Shown here piece after piece: positions 37,057-47,620 of a DNA stretch of 64,000 bases (positions within the stretch are counted from its first letter, which is position 1; each line of letters opens with the position of its first letter). Made by a program: the position numbers and the translations under genes. The stretch lies in NCBI GenBank assembly GCA_047610385.1, contig JBLGAC010000006.1, positions 59,571 through 123,570 of the forward strand, written 5' to 3'. This DNA comes from JBOCEF01 sp047610385. GTDB taxonomy: Bacteria > Pseudomonadota > Alphaproteobacteria > Rhodobacterales > Rhodobacteraceae. The notes beneath the pieces are model-generated. The model did no database searches, had not been told where the DNA came from, and was given only the letters and a program-made list of their open reading frames with translations.

Positions 37057-37362
37057 ATGATCCCCGGAGAGATAATGCCCCGCGAAGGCGAAATTGAACT
37101 GAACGCAGGTCGCGAGGCGATCACGATGATCGTCGCCAACGCCGGTGATCGCCCGATCCAGATCGGCAGCCATTATCATTTTGCCGAAGCCAATGACGGA
37201 CTGAAATTTGACCGCATCGCCGCGCGCGGCATGCGGCTCGACATCCCCGCTGGCACCGCGGTGCGGATCGAACCGGGCCAGTCGCGCGAGGTTCAGCTGA
37301 TCCCCTATGCGGGCGCCAGGCGGGTGTTTGGCTTCAACCAAAAGATCATGGGCGACCTGTAA
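37057..37362 (+). CDS. ureB: Urease beta subunit
   Basis: A 101-residue structural subunit starting MIPGEIMPREGEIELNAGRE, with the conserved QIGSHYHFAEAN and RVFGFNQKIMG. The length is normal. It is separated from ureA by a small membrane-peptide gene and from ureC by an SRPBCC gene, so the three structural subunits are not contiguous here. Confidence 0.97.
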   Translation: MIPGEIMPREGEIELNAGREAITMIVANAGDRPIQIGSHYHFAEANDGLKFDRIAARGMRLDIPAGTAVRIEPGQSREVQLIPYAGARRVFGFNQKIMGDL

Positions 37363-37366
37363 ACCA

Positions 37367-37804
37367 ATGATAAAAATGGTTTCCCTATCCTTTTTCTACC
37401 CGACTGACGCTGATCGCGTCTGGACCGTTTCCAGCGACTATGACGCGCTGGAAAAGGTCACCGCAGGCATGGTGGCGTTCCGCGGCCTGCCGCGGCGGCG
37501 GATGGTGCAGGGCGACGCGCTCAACGTTGAGGTGTCGATGTTTGGGCTGCTGCCGTGGAAACCCTACCGCATCGAGATGATCGAAGTGGACAACGACGCC
37601 CGCACGTATCTGAGCGAGGAGCATGGCGCAGGCGTCAAGACCTGGACCCATCGCCACCGCGTGACCCCGACCGGGGCCGGCTGCACCTTGACCGACAGGA
37701 TCGAGATCGATGCAGGCCGCCTTACCCTCGTGGCCGCCCTTTGGGCGCGGCTGATGTACCAACGGCGGCACCCGGCCCGGCTGTGGCTGCTCGGCCTTTC
37801 CTGA
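37367..37804 (+). CDS. SRPBCC-family protein inserted in the urease operon
   Basis: A 145-residue protein resembling START/SRPBCC domains: an N-terminal beta strand (MVSLSFFYPTDADRVWTVSS), central YRIEMIEVDNDARTYLSEEH and a C-terminal helix. Such folds bind small hydrophobic ligands. It starts 4 bases after ureB (ATG 37367 or 37376) and ends 13 before ureC, so it is co-translated with urease. Its role in urease maturation or regulation is unknown. Confidence 0.75.
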   Translation: MIKMVSLSFFYPTDADRVWTVSSDYDALEKVTAGMVAFRGLPRRRMVQGDALNVEVSMFGLLPWKPYRIEMIEVDNDARTYLSEEHGAGVKTWTHRHRVTPTGAGCTLTDRIEIDAGRLTLVAALWARLMYQRRHPARLWLLGLS

Positions 37805-37817
37805 CGGAGCGTTCTTC

Positions 37818-39530
<1,713 letters not shown>

Positions 39531-39532
39531 TC

Positions 39533-39694
39533 ATGCCGATTTCGCCGCGCGACGCATCCTTGGATGCCGCCAACGACGACCTCTTCGCTGCAAAGCGCGC
39601 GTCAGGCGACGAGGATGTTGGCGAAAGCCGCTTGCGCAGGCCGATCTCGTTTCTGGTCGCGCATGCGCTTTTATCAAAGGTCGCCCCTTGCTGA
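39533..39694 (+). CDS. Doubtful small ORF after ureC
   Basis: A 53-codon frame (MPISPRDASLDAANDDLFAA, ending SKVAPC) begins 2 bases after the ureC stop. There is no separate ribosome binding site, so it would depend on coupling. No family recognised; it may be non-coding spacer. Confidence 0.3.
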   Translation: MPISPRDASLDAANDDLFAAKRASGDEDVGESRLRRPISFLVAHALLSKVAPC

Positions 39695-39703
39695 GCCCAA
39701 AGC

Positions 39704-40009
39704 CTAACCCTCATCAATCACATCTTCTTCAGGCCCATGCGGATCTGGCACATGCGGCTTGGCAACGACGTAATCGATCTCTCGCTCGGTCAGATAGCGC
39801 GGGTCATGGCGGATTGCCTCCGGCAATTTGGCGGGGTCGACGCGCACCGATCTGCGGCGCGTGACCGTGACCACGCCATGCGGCCCGTCAAACACGCCGA
39901 TGCCTTTGGCGACGAACTCCGCCCGCAGCGCCTCGCGCCGCGCCTTCAGGCGGTTAATCTCCTGAGAAATGTAGAGAAACTCATCCACCGGATCGATGTT
40001 TCTGCGCAT
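39704..40009 (-). CDS. Conserved-looking hypothetical protein on the opposite strand inside the ure cluster
   Basis: A 101-residue protein, MRRNIDPVDEFLYISQEINR with an N-terminal helix (LKARREALRAEFVAKG), a central strand segment (VVTVTRRRSVRVDPAKLPEA) and an acidic tail. GAGGG lies 5 bases upstream of ATG 40009; a longer in-frame ORF covers ureEF antisense and is not credible. It interrupts the urease operon between ureC and ureE, on the other strand. No function recognised. Confidence 0.6.
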   Translation of the reverse strand: MRRNIDPVDEFLYISQEINRLKARREALRAEFVAKGIGVFDGPHGVVTVTRRRSVRVDPAKLPEAIRHDPRYLTEREIDYVVAKPHVPDPHGPEEDVIDEG

Positions 40010-40054
40010 GACGCCCTCGCTGCCAACCATCTGGCCCAAACGTAGAGCAAAAAC

Positions 40055-40636
40055 ATGATCCACGCCCGCTCCATCGCTGCTGCGACCGATCCCATCGACA
40101 CCGCGACCCTGGCCTATGACGACCGCTGGCGACGGCGCGCGCGGATGGTGTCGGACGGCGGGATCGAATTCCTGCTCGACCTGCCTGAGGCGACTGAACT
40201 GGGTGCTGGGATGGCGCTGGTGCTGGAAGACGGCCGCCAGATTGCGATCATCCCAGCGCCGGAGCCGTTGACCGAAGTGCGCGCCAATGATGCGCTGCAT
40301 CTGACGCGACTTGCGTGGCATCTGGGCAACCGCCACCTGCCGGTGCAGATCGAAGGGGGGCGCCTGCTGATCCGCCGCGACAAAGTGCTGGAGGACATGC
40401 TGCGCAGGCTCGGCGGTGCGCTGCACCACAGTGTCGAAGCGTTTTCCCCCGAAGGCGGTGCCTATGGCGTGGGACGCACCCATGGCCACAGCCACGGGCA
40501 GGATGCCCATGCCGATCCAAACGCCCATATCCGCGCAGATGACCCTGACCATGGGCACGGCCACAGCCACGGCCACAACCACAGCCACGAAGATGACCAC
40601 CGCCATCACGGCCATTCCCACGGGTCCGGGGAATGA
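40055..40636 (+). CDS. ureE: Urease accessory nickel metallochaperone UreE
   Basis: A 193-residue protein with an N-terminal peptide-binding domain (AYDDRWRRRARMVSDGG), a metal-binding domain (LTRLAWHLGNRHLPVQIEG) and a C-terminal tail with 17 histidines in about 50 residues. The tail stores or delivers Ni(II). It overlaps ureF by 4 bases. Because a gene on the other strand precedes it, ureEFG may have its own promoter. Confidence 0.95.
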   Translation: MIHARSIAAATDPIDTATLAYDDRWRRRARMVSDGGIEFLLDLPEATELGAGMALVLEDGRQIAIIPAPEPLTEVRANDALHLTRLAWHLGNRHLPVQIEGGRLLIRRDKVLEDMLRRLGGALHHSVEAFSPEGGAYGVGRTHGHSHGQDAHADPNAHIRADDPDHGHGHSHGHNHSHEDDHRHHGHSHGSGE

Positions 40637-41274
40637 CCCCACCCGCGAAATCTGCCGCACTGCTGGCCGCATGGCTGTCCCCCGGCTATCCGGTCGGGGC
40701 GTTCGCATGGTCGCACGGGCTGGAAAACGCAGTGGCCGAAGGGCTGGTGACCGATGCCGCGACGTTCCGCGATTGGGCCGAGGATTGCTTGCGCCACGGT
40801 GCCGGACGCTCAGACGCGATCCTGATGGCCCATGCGTGGCGCGACCCAGCCGATGAGGCCCCGGCAGACTTGGCCGCAGCCCTGACACCGTGCAAGGAAC
40901 GGCGGGCGGAGACGCTGGCCCTTGGGGCCGCATTCGCCGCGACCACGGGCGCGACATGGGGGCCAAAGCTGGCGCCCGCCGCTTATCCAGTGGCGCTGGG
41001 GCGCGCCGCACGAGCCCATGGCGCGTCTTTGGACATGCTGCTGCCGATGTTCCTGCATGCGTTCGCGGCCAATCTGGCGTCAGCCGCCGTACGACTGGTC
41101 CCGCTGGGCCAGACCGAGGCGCAGGCCGCGCTGGCCGCCTTGATGCACACCGCGCATGACATGGCCCACGATGCCGCAACCGCCGACCTGTGGGATGTCG
41201 GAGGCGCGGCCATGCGCGCCGACATCCACGCCATGCGCCATGAGACTTTGGAGCCGCGCCTGTTCCGATCCTGA
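40633..41274 (+). CDS. ureF: Urease accessory protein UreF
   Basis: A 213-residue helical protein that acts with UreD and UreG in loading nickel into urease. Motifs are WLSPGYPVGAFAWSHGLE near the N-terminus and FLHAFAANLASAAVRLVPLG later. It overlaps ureE by 4 bases and ends 19 bases before ureG. Confidence 0.95.
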   Translation: MTPPAKSAALLAAWLSPGYPVGAFAWSHGLENAVAEGLVTDAATFRDWAEDCLRHGAGRSDAILMAHAWRDPADEAPADLAAALTPCKERRAETLALGAAFAATTGATWGPKLAPAAYPVALGRAARAHGASLDMLLPMFLHAFAANLASAAVRLVPLGQTEAQAALAALMHTAHDMAHDAATADLWDVGGAAMRADIHAMRHETLEPRLFRS

Positions 41275-41293
41275 CCCAATGGAGACACCCCAA

Positions 41294-41905
41294 ATGACAT
41301 CCCCCAACGGCCCGCTGCGCCTGGGCATCGGTGGCCCTGTGGGCGCCGGCAAGACCACGTTGACCGACCGGCTGTGCAAGCGGCTGCGCGATGAATACTC
41401 GCTCGCGGCCATAGCCAACGACATCTACACGCGTGAGGATGCCGAGGCGCTGATGCGCAGCCAGGCGCTGCCGCTGGACCGGATCATGGCGGTGGAAACC
41501 GGGGGCTGCCCGCACACCGCGATCCGCGAGGACGCGTCGATCAACCTTGCCGCCATCGCCGAGATGCGCGCGCGCCACCCGGATCTGGATCTGATCCTGA
41601 TCGAAAGCGGCGGCGACAACCTGTCGGCCACGTTCAGCCCCGAACTGGCGGATCTGACGATCTATGTGATCGATGTTGCGGCGGGTGAGGACATTCCCCG
41701 CAAAGGTGGCCCAGCGCTGACACGGTCAGATCTGCTGGTGGTCAACAAAACCGATCTGGCACCGTATGTCGGGGCATCTTTGGACAAAATGCGGACCGAT
41801 TGCCTGGCGATGCGGCGCGGACGGCCGTTCGTGTTCACCAATCTGCGCGCCGGAGACGGGGTGGATGAGATCGCGGAATTCGTGATTCGCGAAGGCGGGC
41901 TTTAA
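41294..41905 (+). CDS. ureG: Urease accessory GTPase UreG
   Basis: A 203-residue SIMIBI GTPase that drives nickel delivery. It has the P-loop GGPVGAGKTTL, the ETGGCPHTAIRED metal-binding CPH motif, ESGGDNLSATF and the NKTD guanine motif. The ATG at 41294 with GGAG 9 bases upstream fits the family start; ATG 41279 is possible. Last recognised gene of the urease cluster. Confidence 0.97.
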   Translation: MTSPNGPLRLGIGGPVGAGKTTLTDRLCKRLRDEYSLAAIANDIYTREDAEALMRSQALPLDRIMAVETGGCPHTAIREDASINLAAIAEMRARHPDLDLILIESGGDNLSATFSPELADLTIYVIDVAAGEDIPRKGGPALTRSDLLVVNKTDLAPYVGASLDKMRTDCLAMRRGRPFVFTNLRAGDGVDEIAEFVIREGGL

Positions 41906-41939
41906 GCGCACTTTAACCATCGCCGCGCACATTCGACCC

Positions 41940-42170
41940 ATGATCACTTTGACACGGCATGGGCCGCCCGAAACCTGGGTGCGGCAGCTCTTCAGTTCCA
42001 AACAGGCGCTGTGCGGCGGCGTGATCCGCCGCGCGGCAAAGGATGTTGACCGCGAAATGGGCCGCGCCGCGCTGGAGCGGGAGGTGCGCCGCCGCGGCTG
42101 GCATATGCTCGAAAGCGGAGATCAGGTGGTGATCATATGCTCGGACGATGAGCTGCGCGTGATCTGCTGA
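41940..42170 (+). CDS. Hypothetical small protein after ureG
   Basis: A 76-residue protein, MITLTRHGPPETWVRQLFSS through GGVIRRAAKDVDREMGRAAL to VVIICSDDELRVIC. It has an even charge pattern and GC-rich third codon positions, so it looks genuine, and I have an impression of similar short proteins in Rhodobacterales. Function unknown. It lies 34 bases after ureG and is followed by a hairpin. Confidence 0.65.
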   Translation: MITLTRHGPPETWVRQLFSSKQALCGGVIRRAAKDVDREMGRAALEREVRRRGWHMLESGDQVVIICSDDELRVIC

Positions 42171-42175
42171 GGACA

Positions 42176-42194
42176 AATTCTTCTGCGAAGAATT
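42176..42194. terminator. Palindromic hairpin between convergent genes
   Basis: AATTCTTC (42176-42183) and GAAGAATT (42187-42194) form a perfect 8-bp stem with a 3-base loop. It sits between a plus-strand gene ending at 42170 and a minus-strand gene ending at 42204, so could serve both directions. No long T-run follows. Confidence 0.5.
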
Positions 42195-42203
42195 GGCGCG
42201 GCC

Positions 42204-43139
42204 TCAGCTGCGCTTCGCCCGCGGCATCGCCCGTGGCGCGGCTTTGGGCGCCTGATCCGACGCAGTTGCTTCGGTCGGCGTCTCAATATCAGGAACCGCC
42301 GCGCGGATCGCTGCCGTGCCGACAGCCCGCGGGCGCTGAGACGGCATCGGCACTGAGATGCCATTGGCGCTGACGCGCACGTTCCGCGCCGGCCGCCGGG
42401 TCGGGCGCGGGGCGGCGAGGGCCAGCTGCGCTTCTTCAGGCCCGACCTTGTCACCATTGGCCAGTTTCAGCGCCGCCACCACCCGCGCCAGATGCGCCAG
42501 CATGGCGGCATCGCCGATGGCGGAGGTTTCAAACACGCTCAGCGCCGCGATGGCTGCACGGCCATTCAGTTCGGTGAACGCGCGCCACAGCCGCGGGCTG
42601 AGGATCGGGGCGGCATCGGGGCTGCGGTCTTCGATCAGAATAAAAAGCACGCCGTCGAAACTGCGCGATTCGACGATGGAGATGTCGTTAGCCCCGCCGC
42701 CCATGCCCACCGTGACGCGGCCCTCGTCCGAGCGCAGGAATCGCTCCAGACGCGCGGCGGCAACGCGGCGGTCAGCGCCTTGCGCGTCAAACAGCGGCTC
42801 AGCCCCGATGGACAGGGTCACCAGCCCGTTGACCAGCGCTGCCTCGCCCGTGGCCGGCACCGCGCCCAGAAGCGTGCAATCCTCGATCAGCACGAACACC
42901 GCTGCGCCCTGGTCCTGCACCGCCTCTCGGTCCACGCAGAACCCGGCGGGGGGGGCCACGATCACATCGCGCCCGCCCGCAGTCACCACCAGCGGGCCAT
43001 CTTGATCCGCGCCACCACCGGTCACAGACATGCGCGGCGCGCCGGGTTGGGCGCAGGCGGACATCAGCGCCGCAAATGCAAGCGCAACCGCGGCGCCGCG
43101 GGAAAGGGCAAAGCGGAAGCGGGGCAGGATCAGGGTCAT
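42204..43139 (-). CDS. Putative lipoprotein of unknown function
   Basis: A 311-residue protein whose N-terminus (RGAAVALAFAALMSACAQPG) looks like a lipoprotein signal with Cys near residue 29. The middle (VDREAVQDQGAAVFVLIEDC, and FILIEDRSPDAAPILSPRLW) has a regular fold, and the C-terminal ~60 residues are Ala/Pro/Arg-rich. The start at 43139 is chosen for the signal; the longer frame is not exported-like. Function unknown. It follows ilvD on the same strand, with a hairpin between. Confidence 0.7.
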   Translation of the reverse strand: MTLILPRFRFALSRGAAVALAFAALMSACAQPGAPRMSVTGGGADQDGPLVVTAGGRDVIVAPPAGFCVDREAVQDQGAAVFVLIEDCTLLGAVPATGEAALVNGLVTLSIGAEPLFDAQGADRRVAAARLERFLRSDEGRVTVGMGGGANDISIVESRSFDGVLFILIEDRSPDAAPILSPRLWRAFTELNGRAAIAALSVFETSAIGDAAMLAHLARVVAALKLANGDKVGPEEAQLALAAPRPTRRPARNVRVSANGISVPMPSQRPRAVGTAAIRAAVPDIETPTEATASDQAPKAAPRAMPRAKRS

Positions 43140-43238
43140 CAGGGCTTTCGGCGCAAAGGACGCTGCGCAGAGGCTGTCAGGCCCTGCGCCGCCGGGGGGC
43201 ACATCGCCGCGCCGCATCCGGAGTGAGCTGTCAGACGA

Positions 43239-43263
43239 GGGGGCGGCGCCGAGGCCCGCCCCC
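43239..43263 (-). terminator. GC-rich hairpin after ilvD
   Basis: GGGGGCGG (43239-43246) pairs with CCGCCCCC (43256-43263), beginning 9 bases past the ilvD stop on the minus strand. A T-poor tail follows (TCGTCTG), so termination may be incomplete. Confidence 0.4.
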
Positions 43264-43272
43264 CTGCCCGGG

Positions 43273-45006
43273 TCACAGATCGAAGTAGATATGCGTCTCA
43301 GCCTTCGCGCCCGGATGGGTCACGGCGCCAAGACGGGTAGAGCCGACGAGCTGCGCATATTTCCACAGCGCGCCTGAGGCGTAGTTGGTCGGGCGCGGGC
43401 CCTTCCAGTGGACCTTGCGGGCTTCGAGTTCCTCATCGGTCAGATCGACCGAAATCTCACCTTTGATGGCGTCGATGGTGATCATGTCACCATCCATGAG
43501 CATGGCGATCGGGCCGCCATGGGCCGCCTCAGGCCCGACATGGCCGATGCAGAAGCCGCGCGTGGCGCCAGAAAAGCGCCCGTCAGTGATCAGCGCGACC
43601 TTCTTGCCCATGCCCTGACCCGACAGCGCCGCGGTGGTGGACAGCATTTCACGCATGCCCGGGCCACCCGAGGGGCCTTCGTTGCGGATAACAAGGACCT
43701 CACCTTCCTTGTAGGAGCGCTTCTGCACCGCCTCAAACGCGTCTTCTTCGCATTCGAACACGCGCGCCGGGCCTGTGAAGACCTGCTCTTCAGCAGACAT
43801 GCCAGCAACTTTGACAATGGCACCTTCGGGGGCGATGTTGCCCTTCAGCCCGACCACGCCACCGGTTTTCGACAGAGGGGTGGCGACCGGATAGATCACG
43901 CGGCCATCGGCCTCACGGGTGATCAGGTCCAGTTCTTCGCCCATGGATTTGCCCGATGCGGTCATGCAATCTTCGTGCATCAGGCCCGCTTTGCGCAGCT
44001 CTTTCAACACCACCGGCACGCCACCGGATTCGTACAGATCCTTGGCCACGAACTGGCCGCCGGGTTTCAGATCGACGAAGTAAGGCGTGTCGCGGAAGAT
44101 GTCGCACACATCGAACAGATCGAAATCAATGCCCGCTTCGTGCGCGATGGCCGGCAGATGCAGGCCCGCATTGGTGGACCCGCCGGTGCAGGCCACAACG
44201 CGCGCGGCGTTTTCCAAAGATTTCAACGTAACGATGTCGCGCGCGCGGATGTTCTTGGCGATAAGGTTCATCACGGCGCGGCCCGAGGCCTCACCATACT
44301 GGTCGCGCGATTCGTAAGGCGCGGGCATGCCGGACGAATTCATCAGCGCCAGCCCGATGGCTTCGGACACGCAGGCCATGGTGTTGGCCGTATACTGACC
44401 ACCGCACGCGCCTGAGGTCGGGCACGCGATGCGCTCCAGAATATCAAGCTCAGCGTCGGACATCTCACCAGCCTGGTGCTTGCCGACGGCTTCAAAGACG
44501 TCCTGAACCACGACATCCTTGCCGTTCAGACGCCCCGGCAGAATGGACCCGCCATACATGAAGACTGACGGCGTGTTCAGCCGCACCATCGCCATCATCA
44601 TGCCCGGCAGGGATTTGTCGCAGCCTGCCAGCCCGACAATGGCGTCGTAGCAATGGCCGCGCATGGTCAGTTCAACCGAATCCGCGATGGCTTCGCGTGA
44701 CGCGAGCGAGGAGCGCATGCCTTCGTGGCCCATGGCGATGCCGTCGGTCACGGTGATGGTGGTGAATTCGCGCGGCGTGCCGTGGGCAACCTTGACGCCC
44801 ATCTTCACCGACTGCGCCTGACGATTCAACGAGATGTTGCACGGCGCGGCTTCGTTCCAGCAGGTGGCGACGCCAACCAATGGCTGGTGAATTTCCTCAT
44901 CCGTCAGACCCATGGCATAAAGGTAGGAGCGGTGCGGCGCGCGCTCGGGACCCTCAGTGACATGGCGGCTGGGCAGATTGGCTTTGTGTTTGATCCTGGC
45001 GTCCAT
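43273..45006 (-). CDS. ilvD: Dihydroxy-acid dehydratase
   Basis: A 577-residue Fe-S enzyme of valine, isoleucine and leucine synthesis. It has the cysteines VATCWNEAAPCN, GLAGCDKSLPG and CPTSGACGGQYTANTM expected for the cluster, and DGRFSGATRGFCIGH near the C-terminus. The start at 45006 (MDARIKHKANLPSRH) has AGGGAAA upstream; an in-frame ATG at 45057 adds 17 unlike residues. A monocistronic gene by appearance, and a client of Fe-S assembly. Confidence 0.97.
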   Translation of the reverse strand: MDARIKHKANLPSRHVTEGPERAPHRSYLYAMGLTDEEIHQPLVGVATCWNEAAPCNISLNRQAQSVKMGVKVAHGTPREFTTITVTDGIAMGHEGMRSSLASREAIADSVELTMRGHCYDAIVGLAGCDKSLPGMMMAMVRLNTPSVFMYGGSILPGRLNGKDVVVQDVFEAVGKHQAGEMSDAELDILERIACPTSGACGGQYTANTMACVSEAIGLALMNSSGMPAPYESRDQYGEASGRAVMNLIAKNIRARDIVTLKSLENAARVVACTGGSTNAGLHLPAIAHEAGIDFDLFDVCDIFRDTPYFVDLKPGGQFVAKDLYESGGVPVVLKELRKAGLMHEDCMTASGKSMGEELDLITREADGRVIYPVATPLSKTGGVVGLKGNIAPEGAIVKVAGMSAEEQVFTGPARVFECEEDAFEAVQKRSYKEGEVLVIRNEGPSGGPGMREMLSTTAALSGQGMGKKVALITDGRFSGATRGFCIGHVGPEAAHGGPIAMLMDGDMITIDAIKGEISVDLTDEELEARKVHWKGPRPTNYASGALWKYAQLVGSTRLGAVTHPGAKAETHIYFDL

Positions 45007-45288
45007 CACGGCGTTTCCCTGCATCGAGCGGCGGCACCCGAGCCTTGGGCGGCGCACGCAATGGCGGCGGCGGCGGAGCGCCCCGCATCACTGATTTTTG
45101 TGTGGCGCGGCCGGTTCCCGCGCGTTCTACAGGCTTAAGCGTGCGCGACGCGCGGCGCAAGCGTCGCCGAGACGCCCGAGCGGTCGATTTCACGCCATCA
45201 CAGGCCCGCAATTAACGATACGGTAATGCAGTTGCTGGACGACTGATCACCGAAACCCTAGATTTAGCCGCGAAGGAGAACAATCCAC

Positions 45289-46308
45289 ATGGCCACATTC
45301 CGGCATCCGCTGACAATCTTTAGCGAAGCGGCCAAGCCGCGCGCGCAGATATGGCGGACGCTATTGGGAATCGTGATGGCCCTTGCCATGGTGATTGCGC
45401 TGTCGCTGCTGATGCGCATTGGCGTCGACACCATCTTGTTCGGACAGCCGCAGGAAAGCGGCAGGGCCTTGTTGCGATCGGCGCTGCGCGAGACGGCAGC
45501 GCCATCCTCAACCCTGTCGTTCTTGCTGTATCTGGCGACCTTTGCGGGGTTTTGGCCCGCGCTGTGGGTGACGCTGCGGGTGGTGCACAAACGCTCAGGC
45601 GCCACGCTGTGGGGGCCGGAGGGGCGGATCAACTGGCGCCATTTCCGCATCGGGTTGGCGATCTCGCTCGCGCTTGGGGCCGCAGCTTGGATGCCCTTTG
45701 TCTACGCAAGCGGGCCAGAGGCGTTCGCGCTGCGCGGCATGGGCGCGTGGCTGCCGATCCTTGCGGTCGGGCTGCCGCTGATCTTCGTGCAGACGGCGGC
45801 TGAGGAACTGCTGTTCCGCGGCTACATGCTGCAACAATTCGCGGCGCGGACCTGGTCGATCCTGGGTTGGTCGGTGCTGCCATCCATGATGTTCGCCGCC
45901 CTTCATCCATCGGTGGATGAGCCGCTGGGCCTCAACTGGTTCAGCTTTGTCTTCGGGCTGATCATGGCCGCCGTGACATCGCGCACCGCCAATCTGGGCG
46001 CGGCGGTGGGGCTGCATTTCGGGCACAACATCATCAACGTGCTGCTGATCGCGCCAATCTCGCTGGGCATGAACGCGGCGCTGATTTCATTGCCCGCAGA
46101 TCTGGACATCAGGGGACCGAAATTCGTCTACATCGCGGTGATGTTCATCGGAGCGTTGATCTATATGGGGCGCACCGATCTGAAATTCCTGATGGCCTGG
46201 CGCGAGGATCCTTCGCGCAAGGGACAATCACCGATCAAGCTGGTGGTGCCGCTGTCGGAAAAATTCATCAAGGCGCGCCGCCGACGCCTCGCCAAGGGCG
46301 GGGCCTGA
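45289..46308 (+). CDS. CPBP-family intramembrane metalloprotease
   Basis: A 339-residue membrane protein with about eight hydrophobic segments. The CPBP/CAAX protease motifs are AAEELLFRGYMLQQF, MFAALHPSVDEP and LHFGHNIINV. The basic C-terminus (RRRRLAKGGA) is cytoplasmic. GAAGGAG lies 8-10 bases upstream of the start. Substrate unknown. The gene is convergent with an iron alcohol dehydrogenase and shares a terminator with it. Confidence 0.88.
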   Translation: MATFRHPLTIFSEAAKPRAQIWRTLLGIVMALAMVIALSLLMRIGVDTILFGQPQESGRALLRSALRETAAPSSTLSFLLYLATFAGFWPALWVTLRVVHKRSGATLWGPEGRINWRHFRIGLAISLALGAAAWMPFVYASGPEAFALRGMGAWLPILAVGLPLIFVQTAAEELLFRGYMLQQFAARTWSILGWSVLPSMMFAALHPSVDEPLGLNWFSFVFGLIMAAVTSRTANLGAAVGLHFGHNIINVLLIAPISLGMNAALISLPADLDIRGPKFVYIAVMFIGALIYMGRTDLKFLMAWREDPSRKGQSPIKLVVPLSEKFIKARRRRLAKGGA

Positions 46309-46326
46309 CGGCGCGCCGGGCCGTCA
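46306..46326. terminator. Bidirectional hairpin built on two stop codons
   Basis: TGACGGC (46306-46312) pairs with GCCGTCA (46320-46326). The left arm begins with the stop of the CPBP gene and the right arm ends with the stop of the opposite adh gene. It is a compact stem between convergent genes. Confidence 0.5.
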
Positions 46327-47460
46327 AAGGCAGGCGGTGTAAATCTCTGTCGCGTCGGCCAGTGTCATTTCCCGCGGGTTGTTGACCAGCAGGCGTTGCT
46401 GCTTCATCGCGTCTTCGGCCAGCATGGGGATGTGGTTGTGCGAAACCCCAACCTGCGACAACCGGGTCTTGAGGCCAATGGCCGGCGCCAAGTCACGAAA
46501 CCCGTCAACCAGCGCCTGCCCGCCCGCGCGTCCGGGGAACACGATGGGGGCCAGTTCGGCATACAGCGCCTCAGCCGCGGGCATGTTGAAATTCAGCACT
46601 TCGGGCAGCACAAGGCAGTTGGACAGGCCGTGCGGCACATGAAAATGCCCACCAAGCGGATAGGCCAGCGCATGCACCGCCGCGACCGGCGCGTTGGTGA
46701 ACGCCATGCCCGCCAGCATCGAGCCCAGCAACATGGCGGCGCGGGCCTCCATGTCATCGGGCGTGTCGCAGACCCGGCGGATGTTGCCGCCCAGCAGGCG
46801 CAGCGCCTCGCGCGCCAGACAATCTGACACCGGGTTCTTCAGGCGGGCAGACGTATAGGCCTCAATCGCGTGGACCATGGCGTCGACCCCGGTGGCCGCA
46901 GTGACCTCGCGCGGCAACCCCAAGGTCAGCGCGGCGTCCAGCACGGCCCAATCGGGCAACAGCTGCGGCGCAACCACGCCTTTTTTCTCGCTCGCGCCCG
47001 TGGTGACGATGGCGATCGGGGTCACCTCTGACCCGGTGCCCGCGGTGGTCGGCACCAAGATCAGCGGCGCGCGGCGGCCCTTGACCAGCCCGACACCATA
47101 AATATCCGCCAGATTTTCATCCGAGGTCAGCAGCAGCGCCACCAGCTTGGCCGTGTCCATTGAGGACCCGCCCCCCACCGACACCACCCCGTCGCAGCCA
47201 GCGCCGCGCGCGCGCGCAGCCGCCGACAGCACTAACGATTCAGGCGGATCGGCCACAACATCATCGATCAGGAAAATCCCGAGGCCCGCGGCCGCGATCC
47301 CCGCCATCGCGGCATCGGCGAGGCCCAGACCCAGCACCCCCTTGTCGGTGACGAAGGCGACTTTGGTCACGCCCTGTTCGGCCGCCAAAGCGCCGATTTT
47401 GGCTGAGGCGCCGGGTTCAGACAGGATCGCGGGCGTGGTGCGGAAAGTGAAGGCGGTCAT
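46324..47460 (-). CDS. Iron-containing alcohol dehydrogenase
   Basis: A 378-residue group III alcohol dehydrogenase. NAD-binding motifs GGGSSMDTAK and PTTAGTGSEVT and the metal-ligand region (AMVHAIEAYTS, VHALAYPLGGHFHVPHGLSN) are intact. The start at 47460 has AAGGA upstream; a longer in-frame version begins in non-coding sequence. The substrate alcohol is unknown. It is a single gene downstream (on the minus strand) of the tonB-exb locus. Confidence 0.92.
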   Translation of the reverse strand: MTAFTFRTTPAILSEPGASAKIGALAAEQGVTKVAFVTDKGVLGLGLADAAMAGIAAAGLGIFLIDDVVADPPESLVLSAAARARGAGCDGVVSVGGGSSMDTAKLVALLLTSDENLADIYGVGLVKGRRAPLILVPTTAGTGSEVTPIAIVTTGASEKKGVVAPQLLPDWAVLDAALTLGLPREVTAATGVDAMVHAIEAYTSARLKNPVSDCLAREALRLLGGNIRRVCDTPDDMEARAAMLLGSMLAGMAFTNAPVAAVHALAYPLGGHFHVPHGLSNCLVLPEVLNFNMPAAEALYAELAPIVFPGRAGGQALVDGFRDLAPAIGLKTRLSQVGVSHNHIPMLAEDAMKQQRLLVNNPREMTLADATEIYTACL

Positions 47461-47620
47461 TGGCTGGGCTTCCTTGTCAGTCTCGCGCACACGTTGGGTC
47501 AGTCTCGCGCACGCATGTGAAACATCGTTTCGCGAATTGAATGCAGCGCAGTTTGACCCATCCTGACGTGGCGGAAAAGGCCTCTGTGGCGGATCGGGCC
47601 TAAAAGACCACGCGCGCCGC

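Noticed and set aside
40010..41578. Long minus-strand frame extending the 101-residue gene to 624 codons
   Set aside because: The extension runs antisense through ureE, ureF and part of ureG; only the end after ATG 40009 has a ribosome binding site and normal composition.
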